Assembly (NCBI GenBank): GCA_016787605.1
Contig: JAEUUE010000033.1
Coordinates: 1-64,000 of the forward strand
Reading direction: 5' to 3'
DNA length: 64,000 bases
Source: Cyclobacteriaceae bacterium
GTDB taxonomy: Bacteria > Bacteroidota > Bacteroidia > Cytophagales > Cyclobacteriaceae
Below the pieces are notes generated by a model, which saw only the letters and a list, made by a program, of their open reading frames with translations, had not been told where the DNA came from and did not search any database. Below are positions 17,833 to 27,496 of the stretch, piece after piece; within the stretch, counting starts at the first letter, position 1; every line of letters begins with the position of its first letter. The translations under genes and the position numbers were made by a program.

Positions 17833-18420
17833 TTGGAAGCAACCTCACAGAAAATCGGGCTCTTCTTCGGATCATTCAACCCGATCCATGTCGGGCACCT
17901 GATCATCGCCAACCTCATGGCGGAGAATACAGACCTGAATAAGGTCTGGTTTGTTGTTTCCCCACAGAATCCTTTCAAGCCCTCCAGGTCGCTGCTCCAT
18001 GAGTTTGACCGCTTCGATATGGTGAAGGCGGCGATTGCGGACAATTACAAGCTGGAGGTGACGGATGTGGAGTTCAGGATGCCCAAGCCCAGCTACACCA
18101 TCGACACGCTGACCGTACTCTCCGAGAAACACCCCAATAAGCAGTTTGTGGTTATCCTGGGTGAGGATAACCTGGAGAATTTTGAAAAATGGAAGAATTA
18201 CCAGCAGATCCTGAATCTGTATGGCCTTTACGTATACCCACGCCCGGGTGTAACAGATTCGCCTCTTCTTCGTCATAGTCATGTACGGGTGGTGCCAGCC
18301 CCTTTGCTTGATATCTCGGCTACTTATATCCGCCAATGCATCCATGACGGGAAGTCGGTGCGATACCTCGTGCCCGAGCCGGTTGAAGCCATGATTCGTT
18401 CGAAAAATTTTTACAGGTAA
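17833..18420 (+). CDS. nadD: Nicotinate-nucleotide adenylyltransferase NadD (TTG start)
   Basis: A 195-residue nucleotidyltransferase with the HxGH signature in FFGSFNPIHVGH (11-22) and the C-terminal ISATYIR motif. It makes deamido-NAD from nicotinate mononucleotide and ATP. No ATG precedes the conserved N-terminal strand (KIGLFFGSF) in this frame, so the TTG at 17833 is the most likely start. Rare start codons reduce expression, which may be relevant to NAD homeostasis. The neighbours are gmk upstream and a DUF5686 gene downstream. Confidence 0.93.
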   Translation: MEATSQKIGLFFGSFNPIHVGHLIIANLMAENTDLNKVWFVVSPQNPFKPSRSLLHEFDRFDMVKAAIADNYKLEVTDVEFRMPKPSYTIDTLTVLSEKHPNKQFVVILGEDNLENFEKWKNYQQILNLYGLYVYPRPGVTDSPLLRHSHVRVVPAPLLDISATYIRQCIHDGKSVRYLVPEPVEAMIRSKNFYR

Positions 18421-18442
18421 TTCCACTGTTCCGGCAACCCTT

Positions 18443-21088
18443 ATGAATCACTTTGCGTCTTGGAGAGCAATGAAATGGACCTGCTTCCTGGCCGCCTGGC
18501 TGCTGGCATTCAACGCCCTCGGGGGTGGTGTACGGGGCACCATCAAGGGGGATGACGGAAACCCGTTGGCATTTGCCACGATCTACGTTCGGCAAACCGA
18601 GTCCGGGTCGGTGAGTGATCCCCAGGGCAAGTATGAGATTACGCTTCCACCCGGCCGTTACGACCTCGTCTATCACTTTCTCGGTTATGAGACCTTTAGC
18701 CGAAGTCTTGATATCGGTTCCGAGTTTGTCACCGTGGATGTGACGCTGAAGTCGCAGGTGATCCAGCTCCAGGCGGTTACGGTGAAAGCGGGCAAGGAAG
18801 ATCCGGCGTACACCATCATGCGGAAGGCCATCGCCAAAGCGAAGTACCACACGCAGCAAATCGACAAGTACACCGCCAAGGTGTACATCAAAGGCAAGGG
18901 TCAACTCAAGGATTACCCGTGGCTGGCTAAAAAGGCGCTCGAGAAAGAGGGCATCACCAAAGACCGCGTCTTCATCCAGGAATCGGTCAGTGAGATCACC
19001 TATACCCGGCCCAACAAGTTTGATGAAAAGGTCATCGCGGTGTACACGAATGGAAACAATCGGAACACGTCACCCAACGCTTATGTCTTCGGCAGTCTTT
19101 ATGAACCGGAGATAGCGGAGACTGTTTCACCCCTTTCCCCCAAGGCCTTCTCCTATTACCGCTTCACCTATGAAGGCACCTTCAAGGATCGTACGTATGA
19201 CATCAGTAAAATCAAGGTGACCCCGCGGTCCAGGGGCGATAATGTTTTTGACGGGACGATTTATATCGTGGAAGACTGGTGGAGCATTCACAGTACCGAT
19301 CTCAATGTGACCAAGCTGGGGATTAAGTTTCATGTGAAGCAGATTTATAATCCCATTGAAGACAAAGCCTGGCTTCCCGTATCCCAGCAGTTTGAAGTGG
19401 GAGGAAAAATATTCGGGTTTGAGTTTGTGGCGGAGTACCTCGCCACCGTGAAGGATTATAAGATTACCCTCAACCCGGCCCTTCCCCTGGAGATGACGGT
19501 TATCGATGAGACCGTACAGAAGGAGCAGGCGAAGGAGATTCAGAAGAAGTACAGCAAAAAGGGCCAGCAACTCCAGGACCGGCTCGCGGAAGGCAAGGAA
19601 GTTACCCGGAAGGAGTTGAATCAGATGGTGAGGGAGTATGAAAAGGAGGAGCGGAAGGAGCAGAAGGAGCCGGAAGTCATCGAAGAGACTACCTACAAGG
19701 TGGACTCCATGGCATACAAAAAGGATTCCCTGTTTTGGGCCGAGATGCGCCCGGTACAACTGACCCAGGAAGAAGTGCGTGGGTACAAGGTCAATGACAG
19801 CATTTCGGAGGTGCAACGCCGGAGGGATGAGGGTGACTCGCTCAAGCCCTCCAAAAGCAAAGGTTTTCAGCCTTGGGATCTGCTCATAGGGGATACGTAC
19901 CATGTTGGAAAGATGTCCGACTTCCAGATTCATTTCCCCAACGGAGGCTTCAACACGGTCGAAGGATGGAACCTGATCTACAAGATGAGTTTCTACCAGC
20001 GTTGGGTGAAGCGGGACACCGCGAACCCGGATGCCCGGCCCCGGACTTCCCGGTTGGAGGTGACTCCGGTTCTTCGCTATGCGTTCTCCCGGAAAGTACT
20101 GACGGGAATCGTGCGGGTTGACTTCCGCCGCCAGGGCCATCGCTTTACCCTCGAAGGCGGCCGGTATGTTCACCAGTACAACCACGATGAACCGATCCAT
20201 CATATCGTGAACTCCATCACCACCCTCTTTCTCGAGGATAACCTGATGAAGTTGTACGAGCGAAATTATGTGGACTTCAAATGGCGTGACCGGATCAGCC
20301 AGTACTTTACGGCATACACCCAGTGGACCTGGTCAAGACGGTCGGAACTGACCAACTCCAGCGACATCACCTGGATTGACTACAAAGAAAAGGAATACAC
20401 CCCGAATGCGCCGGTAAACCAGGAACTCCCGACGACCAGTTTTCAGACTCACCATGCGTTTGTGGGTCTCATTGGTTTCGAGGCAAGACCCTGGCAGAAA
20501 TTCAGGGTTCGCAACGGAAACCGCCAGCGGGTAAGCAACTCTTCCCCGGTATTCATGGCTGAATTCCGGCGCGGCTTTGGGGCGCTGGACAGCGATGTTT
20601 CCTACGAGATGCTTGAACTCGGCATCCGTCACCAGTTGAAGTTCGGAATACGGGGGACACTCGATCTTTTGGTGAAAGGCGGGACGTTCTTCAGCAACCG
20701 CCAAATGTATTTCATGGACTACAAGCACTTCCTGGGTAACCTGACTCCTTTTGTGACTACTGATCCCGTGGGCAGCTACCGGTTGCTGGATTACTATGCG
20801 TTCAGCACCCGCGACAAGTATGCGACGGTGAATGCTCATTACCACCTGAGGAAATTCCTCGTGACCCGTATTCCCTATGTGCGGCTTGCCGGTATTACCG
20901 AAAACCTGTTTGTCAACTACCTGGCCAGCCCGACGTCCAACAACTACGTGGAATTGGGATATGGATTGGAGGGCATCCTGAGATTGTTCCGGCTGGAATT
21001 CGCAGCCTCCTTCCAGCAAGGCAATTACCTGGCCACCGGGTTCCGGATCGGCATTGCGTCAAGCCTCGTCAATGCCTTTGACGACTGA
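18443..21088 (+). CDS. DUF5686-type outer-membrane protein with N-terminal CarboxypepD_reg domain
   Basis: An 881-residue exported protein. It has a signal peptide of about 27 residues and a CarboxypepD_reg-like beta-sandwich (about 30-105: VRGTIKGDDGNPLAFATIYV). The DUF5686 region starts at EDPAYTIMRKAI and includes SPLSPKAFSYYRF, KVTPRSRGDNVF and EDWWSIHSTDL. A coiled, Glu/Lys-rich stretch (about 350-420) precedes a C-terminal beta-barrel that ends in alternating hydrophobic strands. Family members are large Bacteroidota outer-membrane proteins of unsettled function. It stands alone between nadD and mnmH. Confidence 0.88.
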   Translation: MNHFASWRAMKWTCFLAAWLLAFNALGGGVRGTIKGDDGNPLAFATIYVRQTESGSVSDPQGKYEITLPPGRYDLVYHFLGYETFSRSLDIGSEFVTVDVTLKSQVIQLQAVTVKAGKEDPAYTIMRKAIAKAKYHTQQIDKYTAKVYIKGKGQLKDYPWLAKKALEKEGITKDRVFIQESVSEITYTRPNKFDEKVIAVYTNGNNRNTSPNAYVFGSLYEPEIAETVSPLSPKAFSYYRFTYEGTFKDRTYDISKIKVTPRSRGDNVFDGTIYIVEDWWSIHSTDLNVTKLGIKFHVKQIYNPIEDKAWLPVSQQFEVGGKIFGFEFVAEYLATVKDYKITLNPALPLEMTVIDETVQKEQAKEIQKKYSKKGQQLQDRLAEGKEVTRKELNQMVREYEKEERKEQKEPEVIEETTYKVDSMAYKKDSLFWAEMRPVQLTQEEVRGYKVNDSISEVQRRRDEGDSLKPSKSKGFQPWDLLIGDTYHVGKMSDFQIHFPNGGFNTVEGWNLIYKMSFYQRWVKRDTANPDARPRTSRLEVTPVLRYAFSRKVLTGIVRVDFRRQGHRFTLEGGRYVHQYNHDEPIHHIVNSITTLFLEDNLMKLYERNYVDFKWRDRISQYFTAYTQWTWSRRSELTNSSDITWIDYKEKEYTPNAPVNQELPTTSFQTHHAFVGLIGFEARPWQKFRVRNGNRQRVSNSSPVFMAEFRRGFGALDSDVSYEMLELGIRHQLKFGIRGTLDLLVKGGTFFSNRQMYFMDYKHFLGNLTPFVTTDPVGSYRLLDYYAFSTRDKYATVNAHYHLRKFLVTRIPYVRLAGITENLFVNYLASPTSNNYVELGYGLEGILRLFRLEFAASFQQGNYLATGFRIGIASSLVNAFDD

Positions 21089-21138
21089 TGTGCGATAATC
21101 ACGTCTGATTATTTGCGACCTTTGCAGGCATTGACGCC

Positions 21139-22149
21139 ATGCAGCTTTCGTTCCCTGATTTTTTAAGACTTCGCCGTGAATTGCCCGTGATCGATGTGCG
21201 CTCCGAAGGCGAGTTCGAAGCCGGGCACATTCGGGGAGCCATCAATATCCCCCTTCTCAACAACGCCGAACGTGTGGTGGTGGGAACCGCCTACAAGCAG
21301 CATGGCCAGCGGCAAGCCATCCACGAAGGATTTCGTCTTGTCGGCCCGCGATTGGAAAGCCTGATTACCGAGGCAGAGAAAGTGGCGGCTCGTGGTGAAG
21401 CCATTGTGCATTGCTGGCGAGGCGGCATGCGCTCCGCCAATTTTGCGCAATTCATCGGCATGGCCGGGATTTCCTCCCATGTCCTGGCCGGGGGCTACAA
21501 AACCTACCGGCAAGCCGCACTGGACATGTTCCGCGAGAAACTATCGCTGGTTTCCGTCACCGGATGCACAGGAAGCGGCAAGAGCGATGTGCTGCGCGAA
21601 CTGGCCCGCCAGGGAGAACAGGTGCTGGACCTGGAGCGCCTGGCCAATCACAAGGGGTCGGCCTTCGGACATCTCCTTCAGCCGCCCCAACCTAAGACGG
21701 AGCAGTTTCAAAATGAATTGTATGAGCAACTGCTCACTCTTGACAGGAGCCGGCGCATCTGGGTGGAAGATGAGTCCATTGCCATCGGCAAGATTTTCCT
21801 TCCACCCGATTTCTGGAACCAACTGCACCAGGCCCCCCTGGTTCGCATGGAGGTACCCAGGCCGATTCGTGTGAGTCGCCTGGTGGAGGAGTACAGCGCC
21901 GCAGATCGCGACGAGTTTCTGGCCATCATGGCCAAGATTTCGAAAAAGCTGGGAGGCCAGCATTTCCTCGCCGCCCGCGAGCGGCTGCAGCAGAACGACT
22001 GGCACGCCGTGATTGACATCCTGCTGAACTATTACGACAAGGCTTACGTGCGGAGCATGGAGCGGCGGAATACACAGTTGAAATTCTCACTGCCGTGGGA
22101 CGGCACGGACATAACCGCCTACGCCAGGCAACTTATCCAACAGGTATGA
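21139..22149 (+). CDS. mnmH: tRNA 2-selenouridine synthase MnmH
   Basis: A 336-residue protein with an N-terminal rhodanese domain (catalytic Cys92 in HCWRGGMRS) followed by a P-loop domain (Walker A GCTGSGKSD, 142-150). This is the exact SelU/YbbB architecture. The enzyme replaces sulfur with selenium in 5-substituted 2-thiouridine at the wobble position of tRNA, using selenophosphate. Its stop overlaps the selD start by ATGA, so the selenium donor and its user are made together. selD and mnmH form a stand-alone selenouridine operon here; no selA or selB is seen. Confidence 0.96.
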   Translation: MQLSFPDFLRLRRELPVIDVRSEGEFEAGHIRGAINIPLLNNAERVVVGTAYKQHGQRQAIHEGFRLVGPRLESLITEAEKVAARGEAIVHCWRGGMRSANFAQFIGMAGISSHVLAGGYKTYRQAALDMFREKLSLVSVTGCTGSGKSDVLRELARQGEQVLDLERLANHKGSAFGHLLQPPQPKTEQFQNELYEQLLTLDRSRRIWVEDESIAIGKIFLPPDFWNQLHQAPLVRMEVPRPIRVSRLVEEYSAADRDEFLAIMAKISKKLGGQHFLAARERLQQNDWHAVIDILLNYYDKAYVRSMERRNTQLKFSLPWDGTDITAYARQLIQQV

Positions 22150-23183
22150 GTGAAATACGATTGACCCAGTTTTCTCACGGTGCCGGCTGCGGCTGCAAAA
22201 TCGCTCCCTCCGTCCTGGAAACCATCCTCCATGCTTCATCGGCGCCACGAAAGGACCCGAGACTCCTGGTGGGTAATGAGACCAAAGACGATGCTGCCGT
22301 ATTCGACCTGGGCGGCGATCAATGTATCATCAGTACGACCGATTTCTTCATGCCTATCGTGGATGATGCCACCGACTTCGGACGTATCGCCTCCGTCAAT
22401 GCTATCAGTGATGTGTATGCGATGGGAGGAAAGCCGCTCATGGCCATCGCGATACTGGGATGGCCAATCAGCAAGTTGCCGCCCGAGCTGGCTCAGCGGG
22501 TTCTGGAAGGAAGCCGCCAAGTATGTGCCGAGGCGGGAATTCCGTTGGCTGGAGGACATAGCATTGATAGCCCTGAGCCCATTTTCGGGCTTGCCGTCAC
22601 GGGAGGAATCCGGAAGCCGAACATCAAACGCAACGATACGGCGCGGGCAGGAAACTGGCTGTATCTCACCAAGCCCATTGGCGTGGGAATCGTCACCACC
22701 GCACAAAAACGGGGGATCGCCGCGCCGGCCGATCTGCAGGAGGCCGTGAAGCTGATGACGACGCTGAACAAAGTGGGTGCGGAGCTGGGTTCGCTTCCCG
22801 AGGTAACTGCGATGACCGACATTACCGGCTTTGGCTTGCTCGGCCACCTGATCGAAGTATGCGAAGGAAGCGGCGTCTCCGCAGAAATCAATTACCCTGA
22901 CGTTCCGCTGTTGAGCAACCTCCGTTTCTATACCGGGCAGATGATTTACCCGGACAATACCATGAGAAACTGGAGCAGTTACCAGTCCAGGGTGGAGGGA
23001 ATCGGAAGCGAGTCCTTGCTCACCTTGTGCGATCCGCAAACCTCAGGTGGCTTGCTGATCTGTGCCGATGCTTCGGGCAGCGAAGCAATTGAAGAGATTC
23101 TCTCCCGGCATGGATTGCCCATCCATCGCATCGGAAAGCTGGTGCCCCGGACCGAGAAATCGGTTATCGTGAAAGGCGGATAA
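22146..23183 (+). CDS. selD: Selenophosphate synthetase
   Basis: A 345-residue enzyme of the PurM/SelD fold. The N-terminus RLTQFSHGAGCGCKIAP contains the catalytic Cys17 and Lys18 region of bacterial SelD; Cys rather than selenocysteine is used. Further landmarks are DDAAVF and the glycine-rich ITGFGLLGHLIEV segment. It makes selenophosphate from selenide and ATP. The start is the ATG at 22146 overlapping mnmH; an upstream ATG at 22095 lies inside mnmH. The pairing implies that selenophosphate is directed mainly to tRNA modification. Confidence 0.97.
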   Translation: MSEIRLTQFSHGAGCGCKIAPSVLETILHASSAPRKDPRLLVGNETKDDAAVFDLGGDQCIISTTDFFMPIVDDATDFGRIASVNAISDVYAMGGKPLMAIAILGWPISKLPPELAQRVLEGSRQVCAEAGIPLAGGHSIDSPEPIFGLAVTGGIRKPNIKRNDTARAGNWLYLTKPIGVGIVTTAQKRGIAAPADLQEAVKLMTTLNKVGAELGSLPEVTAMTDITGFGLLGHLIEVCEGSGVSAEINYPDVPLLSNLRFYTGQMIYPDNTMRNWSSYQSRVEGIGSESLLTLCDPQTSGGLLICADASGSEAIEEILSRHGLPIHRIGKLVPRTEKSVIVKGG

Positions 23184-23185
23184 AG

Positions 23186-23377
23186 CTACCGGGCTTCAGG
23201 AATGATGAACCACATGATGCCGTAGATCAGGCATACGGGAACCACCGCAGTAACCAGGCAGATCAACACGATGCCCACCCGTACGAGGGAAGGGTCAAGT
23301 TTGAAATAATCGGCAATGCCTCCGCAGACTCCCGCAATCATGCGGTCGGTCGTGGAACGGGTGAGTCGTTTTTCCAT
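23186..23377 (-). CDS. PspC domain protein
   Basis: A 63-residue protein from ATG 23377. It is almost entirely a PspC domain: KRLTRSTTDRMIAGVCGG, then a membrane helix VGIVLICLVTAVVPVCLIYG ending in MWFIIPE. PspC proteins are inner-membrane components of the phage-shock envelope response; this short form lacks extra domains. It begins 1 bp after the stop of the saccharopine-dehydrogenase-like gene and would be the last gene of a pyrH-frr operon. No pspA is present nearby, so a classical phage-shock role is uncertain. Confidence 0.85.
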   Translation of the reverse strand: MEKRLTRSTTDRMIAGVCGGIADYFKLDPSLVRVGIVLICLVTAVVPVCLIYGIMWFIIPEAR

Positions 23378-23378
23378 A

Positions 23379-24440
23379 TCACAGATCAATTCGTGTTGTC
23401 CCTTCAATTTCCATGATGAGATCGGGGCCGTAGCATAGGGAAGGTGTCTGATATCCTGGCTTGAAATTCCCAGCCAGGATTTTCTCGGCAATGAGTACGG
23501 CGGTCTTGGCCGTAAGCGTGTAGCCGCTGAGTGTAACCAGCCGACTCATGCAAGTCTTGCCGGTTTCATCCCACACCTTTCCCCAGAGGAAACTCTTTCC
23601 CCGTTCCCGTTTTTCGTCGCTGGGTCCCGGCGAGCGACGGTCTATCTGTTTCATCAGGTAGTTTTGCACGACCGGCAGACGGAGCAGCCACCCGAGGTAA
23701 TTGCTGAGCCTTGCATTACGGATCATGCTGTCGGTGGCCCCCATGAATACTTCAATGTTGGGAATACCGGTACTGCGCCAGGCCGTGGAGATATCACCCC
23801 ATGGAATACAAAGGCTATTAATATGAAAAGAGCCGAAGTCTACATTCAATACCTTCTGCCCCAGGGGTACGCGCGTTAGCTTTCCGTCCTTTCGGATAAG
23901 TCCGCCGTTGCCCAGGCTTTCCACGGAAGTTTTCTTCGTGCCCCGTGAGGTGCCGGGACTTGTGGAGGCAAAAGCCAGCTGCAAGTGGGTGGCCGAAGGG
24001 AGCCGGGACTTGAGGTGTGCGGCAAGGCAATCGGAGGGAACTACGTCAAAGCCGGTTCCAGGCATCAGGAGGATGCCTGCCTGCTTCCCTTGGGCATCCA
24101 GGTCGGCCAACATTTCGAACACCTGGTATTCCCCGGTAATGTCCGTATAGTGGGTTTGGGTAGCAAGGCAGGCCTCGGCCATTGCTTTGGCGGTGTGCTT
24201 GAACGGGCCCCCGCAGTGAATCACCAATGCGGCAGGCTCCAGGAGTCGCTTCAAACCCGGGACATCAGCACTATCTACGACCTCGAAAGGATAACCCGAG
24301 GTCTCACTTTGTTTCTGCAGCGCTTCCCGGTTTCGTCCGGCGAGCACCACCTGGAGACCTTTTTCTTTGCACAGGTTAACGATCAGGGTCCCGGTATACC
24401 CGTAAGACCCATAGACCACTACAAGTTTGTTGTTCTTCAC
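23379..24440 (-). CDS. Saccharopine-dehydrogenase-like NAD(P)-binding protein
   Basis: A 353-residue protein with an N-terminal Rossmann fold: VVVYGSYGYTGTLIVN (7-22) carries the GxxGxxG nucleotide loop. HCGGPF and YTDITGEYQVFE are typical of the saccharopine-dehydrogenase NADP-binding / trans-acting enoyl-reductase-like group. The C-terminal part lacks features diagnostic of lysine metabolism, so a true saccharopine dehydrogenase is unlikely. The substrate is unknown. It lies between a small membrane protein and the PspC gene on the same strand. Confidence 0.8.
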   Translation of the reverse strand: MKNNKLVVVYGSYGYTGTLIVNLCKEKGLQVVLAGRNREALQKQSETSGYPFEVVDSADVPGLKRLLEPAALVIHCGGPFKHTAKAMAEACLATQTHYTDITGEYQVFEMLADLDAQGKQAGILLMPGTGFDVVPSDCLAAHLKSRLPSATHLQLAFASTSPGTSRGTKKTSVESLGNGGLIRKDGKLTRVPLGQKVLNVDFGSFHINSLCIPWGDISTAWRSTGIPNIEVFMGATDSMIRNARLSNYLGWLLRLPVVQNYLMKQIDRRSPGPSDEKRERGKSFLWGKVWDETGKTCMSRLVTLSGYTLTAKTAVLIAEKILAGNFKPGYQTPSLCYGPDLIMEIEGTTRIDL

Positions 24441-24448
24441 GGGCGGGG

Positions 24449-24865
24449 TTATTGTAGCCTCTCTACTTTGGTGATAAAGTAGTTGGTGTCTCCTCTCCAG
24501 GGAAAGGACATGTATCGCTTCGTGAAATACAGGTTGACCCGTTCGCCGCTGAGGGCAACCTCCTGGAGGGACTTAATGACTTCCTCTTCGCTTTTTTCTA
24601 CCGAGAAATCGAAGGTTTCCGCAATGGGACTGGTGCCTTTCAGCGCCCCGAAAGTTTCAAGATTGAGCTTTCCCTCAAAGGTCTTGAACACCATACCCTT
24701 TTCACTGATACGAACCACCTTGCCCGCCATGACGCCATTTTCGTAGGTACCCCAGTAGAGAAAAGCAAAGACCGCCGCGCCCAGGAGCAGCAGGATGATC
24801 AGAAGTTTCTTGAAGAAACTTTTGGTTTTGCGAAGGGCTCTTTGTCCGAGGGATTCGTCGTTCAT
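24449..24865 (-). CDS. Small membrane-anchored protein of unknown function
   Basis: A 138-residue protein with a basic N-terminus (KTKSFFKK), one membrane helix (LLIILLLLGAAVFAFLYWG, about 21-39) and a soluble domain. The domain includes YENGVMAGKVVRISEKG then GMVFKTFEGKLNLETFG, a beta-rich pattern widespread in Bacteroidota. No catalytic motif is visible. It sits between frr and the saccharopine-dehydrogenase-like gene on the minus strand, in a probable single transcript with pyrH-frr. The function is not recognised. Confidence 0.75.
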   Translation of the reverse strand: MNDESLGQRALRKTKSFFKKLLIILLLLGAAVFAFLYWGTYENGVMAGKVVRISEKGMVFKTFEGKLNLETFGALKGTSPIAETFDFSVEKSEEEVIKSLQEVALSGERVNLYFTKRYMSFPWRGDTNYFITKVERLQ

Positions 24866-24878
24866 GGGAGAGGGTGAG

Positions 24879-25433
24879 TTACACCGTCATAATTTCGGCT
24901 TCTTTCTTCTTCATCAACGCATCGATTTTTGCAATAAACTCATCAGTGAGTTTCTGCACATCTTCCTCGGCGTTTTTCACGTCGTCTTCCGGGGCACCTT
25001 TGATCTTCTTCAGGTGTTCGTTGGTCTCTTTTCGAACGCTGCGAATACTCACCTTGCCCTGTTCGCATTCGTGATGCACTTGTTTGACCAGTTGCTTTCT
25101 CCGCTCCTCGGTGAGCATGGGGATGTTGATGATTACCTGTTGCCCGTCATTCTGCGGGGTCAGGCCCAGGTTAGCCGCCATAATGGCCTTTTCGATTTCA
25201 TGGATGAAGCTCTTTTCCCAGGGCTTGATGAACAGGGTCCGCGGATCGGGTGAGGTGATCGATGAGATCTGCTGAAGCGGACTCATCGCGCCATAATAAG
25301 GGACCAGGATACCGTCGAGCATCGAGGGGTTGGCCTTCCCGGCCCGAATCTTCGTCAATTCATGGCCCACGTGGGTGAGCACCTTGCTCATTTGATCGCG
25401 GGCATCGTCGAGGTAGAGTTCGATTTCTTCCAT
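24879..25433 (-). CDS. frr: Ribosome recycling factor
   Basis: A 184-residue protein of exact family length. The N-terminus EEIELYLDDARDQMSKVLTH, TKIRAGKANPSMLDGI and the C-terminal IRSVRKETNEHLKKIKG are classic RRF elements. With EF-G it splits post-termination ribosomes. It lies 16 bp downstream of pyrH on the minus strand, the common pyrH-frr arrangement, with no gap large enough for a separate gene. Confidence 0.97.
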   Translation of the reverse strand: MEEIELYLDDARDQMSKVLTHVGHELTKIRAGKANPSMLDGILVPYYGAMSPLQQISSITSPDPRTLFIKPWEKSFIHEIEKAIMAANLGLTPQNDGQQVIINIPMLTEERRKQLVKQVHHECEQGKVSIRSVRKETNEHLKKIKGAPEDDVKNAEEDVQKLTDEFIAKIDALMKKKEAEIMTV

Positions 25434-25449
25434 AAATGAAGCGTTGCAG

Positions 25450-26157
25450 TTAGCTAATCAGGGTTCCGGCGGCATCGCCCTGCAGGATGTGCTTGAGATT
25501 CCCCGGCTTATTCATGTCAAACACGATAATGGGAAGCTTGTTTTCCATGCACAGCGTAAAGGCCGTCATATCCATGATGTTCAGGTTCCTTTCGTAGGCC
25601 TCCTGGAAGGTCAGTTGGGTATAGCGGGTGGCATCGGGGAATTTCTCAGGATCCTTGGTGTAGACGCCATCCACCCGAGTGCCTTTCAGCACGACATCGG
25701 CCTGGATTTCAATCGCCCGAAGGCTGGCCGTCGAATCGGTGGTAAAGTAAGGGTTGCCGATGCCCGCGCCAAAGATGACCACCCTTCCCTTTTCCAGGTG
25801 GCGGATGGCACGGCGACGGATAAAGGGCTCACACACCTGCTCCATCTTTATGCCGGCCATGAGTCGAGTAAAAACACCGTGCCGTTCCAATGTACTTTGG
25901 AGGGCCATGGCATTGATTACCGTGGCCAGCATGCCCATATAATCCCCCTGCACGCGGTCGATGCCCAGGGCTTCGGCCTGTCCGCCCCGAAAAATGTTGC
26001 CGCCCCCGATTACAATGGCCAACTCCACCCCCAGCTCATGAACAGCCTTGATTTCCATGGAATACTGCTCCAGCACCTCCGGGTCCATGCTGTTGGTTTT
26101 CGACTTTCCCATCAGGGCTTCGCCGCTCAGTTTAAGGAGGATCCGTTTGTACTTCAT
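25450..26157 (-). CDS. pyrH: Uridylate kinase
   Basis: A 235-residue amino-acid-kinase-fold enzyme. Motifs include [10 protein letters not shown] (8-17), [10 protein letters not shown] and [10 protein letters not shown]. It phosphorylates UMP to UDP, the gateway to UTP and CTP. The gene begins a minus-strand operon with frr and three smaller genes. A box with one mismatch to TAnnTTTG (CATATTTG on the minus strand, 26177-26184) lies about 20 bp upstream, divergent from rocD. Confidence 0.97.
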   Translation of the reverse strand: MKYKRILLKLSGEALMGKSKTNSMDPEVLEQYSMEIKAVHELGVELAIVIGGGNIFRGGQAEALGIDRVQGDYMGMLATVINAMALQSTLERHGVFTRLMAGIKMEQVCEPFIRRRAIRHLEKGRVVIFGAGIGNPYFTTDSTASLRAIEIQADVVLKGTRVDGVYTKDPEKFPDATRYTQLTFQEAYERNLNIMDMTAFTLCMENKLPIIVFDMNKPGNLKHILQGDAAGTLIS

Positions 26158-26245
26158 GCAGGGTGGCTAAATCCTACAAATATGTTCAGGATTTTCCTGA
26201 TTGAAAAGGACAATTGCCCGCTCAAGGGGTCTGGGCTTTCCTGAG

Positions 26246-26253
26246 TATCTTTG
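26246..26253 (+). promoter_or_regulatory. -7 promoter box before rocD
   Basis: TATCTTTG is a perfect TAnnTTTG match ending 16 bp before the ATG at 26270. No convincing -33 TTG lies at the expected 19-bp distance. It supports the ATG at 26270 over an earlier in-frame ATG at 26201. Confidence 0.45.
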
Positions 26254-26269
26254 TGTCAAACAACGATTT

Positions 26270-27496
26270 ATGGTTGAGGTACATTCCGCTCAGGAGGCTA
26301 TCGCGCTGGAGGAGAAGTACGGTGCTCACAATTACCACCCGCTGCCCGTGGTGCTTAACCGTGGCGAAGGCGTATTCTTGTGGGATGTAGAGGGGAAGCG
26401 GTATTATGACTTCCTGTCGGCCTACAGCGCCGTCAACCAGGGACATTGCCATCCCCGTATAATCCGGGCCTTAACAGAACAAGCCAAAGAACTGACGCTG
26501 ACCTCGCGGGCTTTCTACAATGACAAGCTTGGATTGGCTGAGCGATATGTCTGCGAGACCTTCGGTTACCAAAAAGCACTCTTCATGAACAGCGGCGCCG
26601 AGGCGAATGAAACGGCGATCAAGCTGGCCAGGAAATGGGGATATACCAAGAAGGGAATACCGGAGAACAAGGCCATCATTGTCGCGGCGAAAAAGAACTT
26701 CCACGGACGAACGACGACGATCATTTCGGCATCTACCGACCCCACTGCCCGGTCTGGTTTCGGTCCATTCATGCCCGGGTTTGAGATTATTGATTACGAT
26801 GATGTGGCCGCCATCAATAAGGCGCTGGCCAATCCGAATGTGTGCGGGCTTTGGATTGAACCCATCCAGGGCGAGGCCGGGGTTTATGTTCCGCAGGAGG
26901 GATACCTCAAGGCCGCGGAGGCCGCTTGCCGGAAAAACAATGTGCTGCTCATGATGGATGAAATCCAGACGGGCATCGCACGCACCGGGAAAATGCTGGC
27001 TTCCGACCATGAAGGTGTTCGCCCTGATATGCTGATCCTGGGCAAAGCCCTGAGCGGCGGAGTGCTTCCGGTTTCGTGTGTGCTGGCGGATGATGCGGTG
27101 ATGCTGGTCATCAAGCCCGGGGAGCACGGTTCCACGTTTGGGGGCAACCCATTGGCCGCCGCGGTATGCATGGAGGCGCTCCAGGTCGTCAAGGACGAGG
27201 GACTGGCGAACCGTGCGGATAAGTTGGGCGTCCTGTTTCGCTCCCGCATGAACGCGCTCAAGGCGAAAACCAACAAGGTCACCCTGGTCCGCGGGAAGGG
27301 ACTACTCAACGCGATAGTCATTAATGATTCGCCGGAAAGTGATACGGCGTGGAATCTCTGCATGACGTTTGCGCAGAACGGCCTTTTGGCCAAGCCCACT
27401 CATGGCAACATTATTCGCCTGGCTCCTCCGCTGGTGATTACTGAGGAGCAGATCCACGAATGTTGCGACATTATTGAGAAGTCAGTTTTGGGGTAG
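26270..27496 (+). CDS. rocD: Ornithine aminotransferase
   Basis: A 408-residue class III aminotransferase. Landmarks are [20 protein letters not shown] (N-terminus typical of ornithine aminotransferase), [26 protein letters not shown], the [12 protein letters not shown] strand and Lys259 in [10 protein letters not shown]. It converts ornithine and 2-oxoglutarate to glutamate-5-semialdehyde and glutamate, feeding proline or glutamate metabolism. The chosen start follows the promoter box at 26246. Its end overlaps a convergent membrane-protein gene by 15 bp. Confidence 0.93.
   Translation: MVEVHSAQEAIALEEKYGAHNYHPLPVVLNRGEGVFLWDVEGKRYYDFLSAYSAVNQGHCHPRIIRALTEQAKELTLTSRAFYNDKLGLAERYVCETFGYQKALFMNSGAEANETAIKLARKWGYTKKGIPENKAIIVAAKKNFHGRTTTIISASTDPTARSGFGPFMPGFEIIDYDDVAAINKALANPNVCGLWIEPIQGEAGVYVPQEGYLKAAEAACRKNNVLLMMDEIQTGIARTGKMLASDHEGVRPDMLILGKALSGGVLPVSCVLADDAVMLVIKPGEHGSTFGGNPLAAAVCMEALQVVKDEGLANRADKLGVLFRSRMNALKAKTNKVTLVRGKGLLNAIVINDSPESDTAWNLCMTFAQNGLLAKPTHGNIIRLAPPLVITEEQIHECCDIIEKSVLG

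Noticed and set aside
19127..20203. Long antisense frame inside the DUF5686 gene
   Set aside because: It is opposite a well-supported domain protein and its own translation has no recognisable fold or motif.
23379..24440. Lysine-pathway saccharopine dehydrogenase
   Set aside because: Only the NAD(P)-binding half matches the superfamily and no lysine-metabolism gene is nearby, so the specific enzyme name is not supported.
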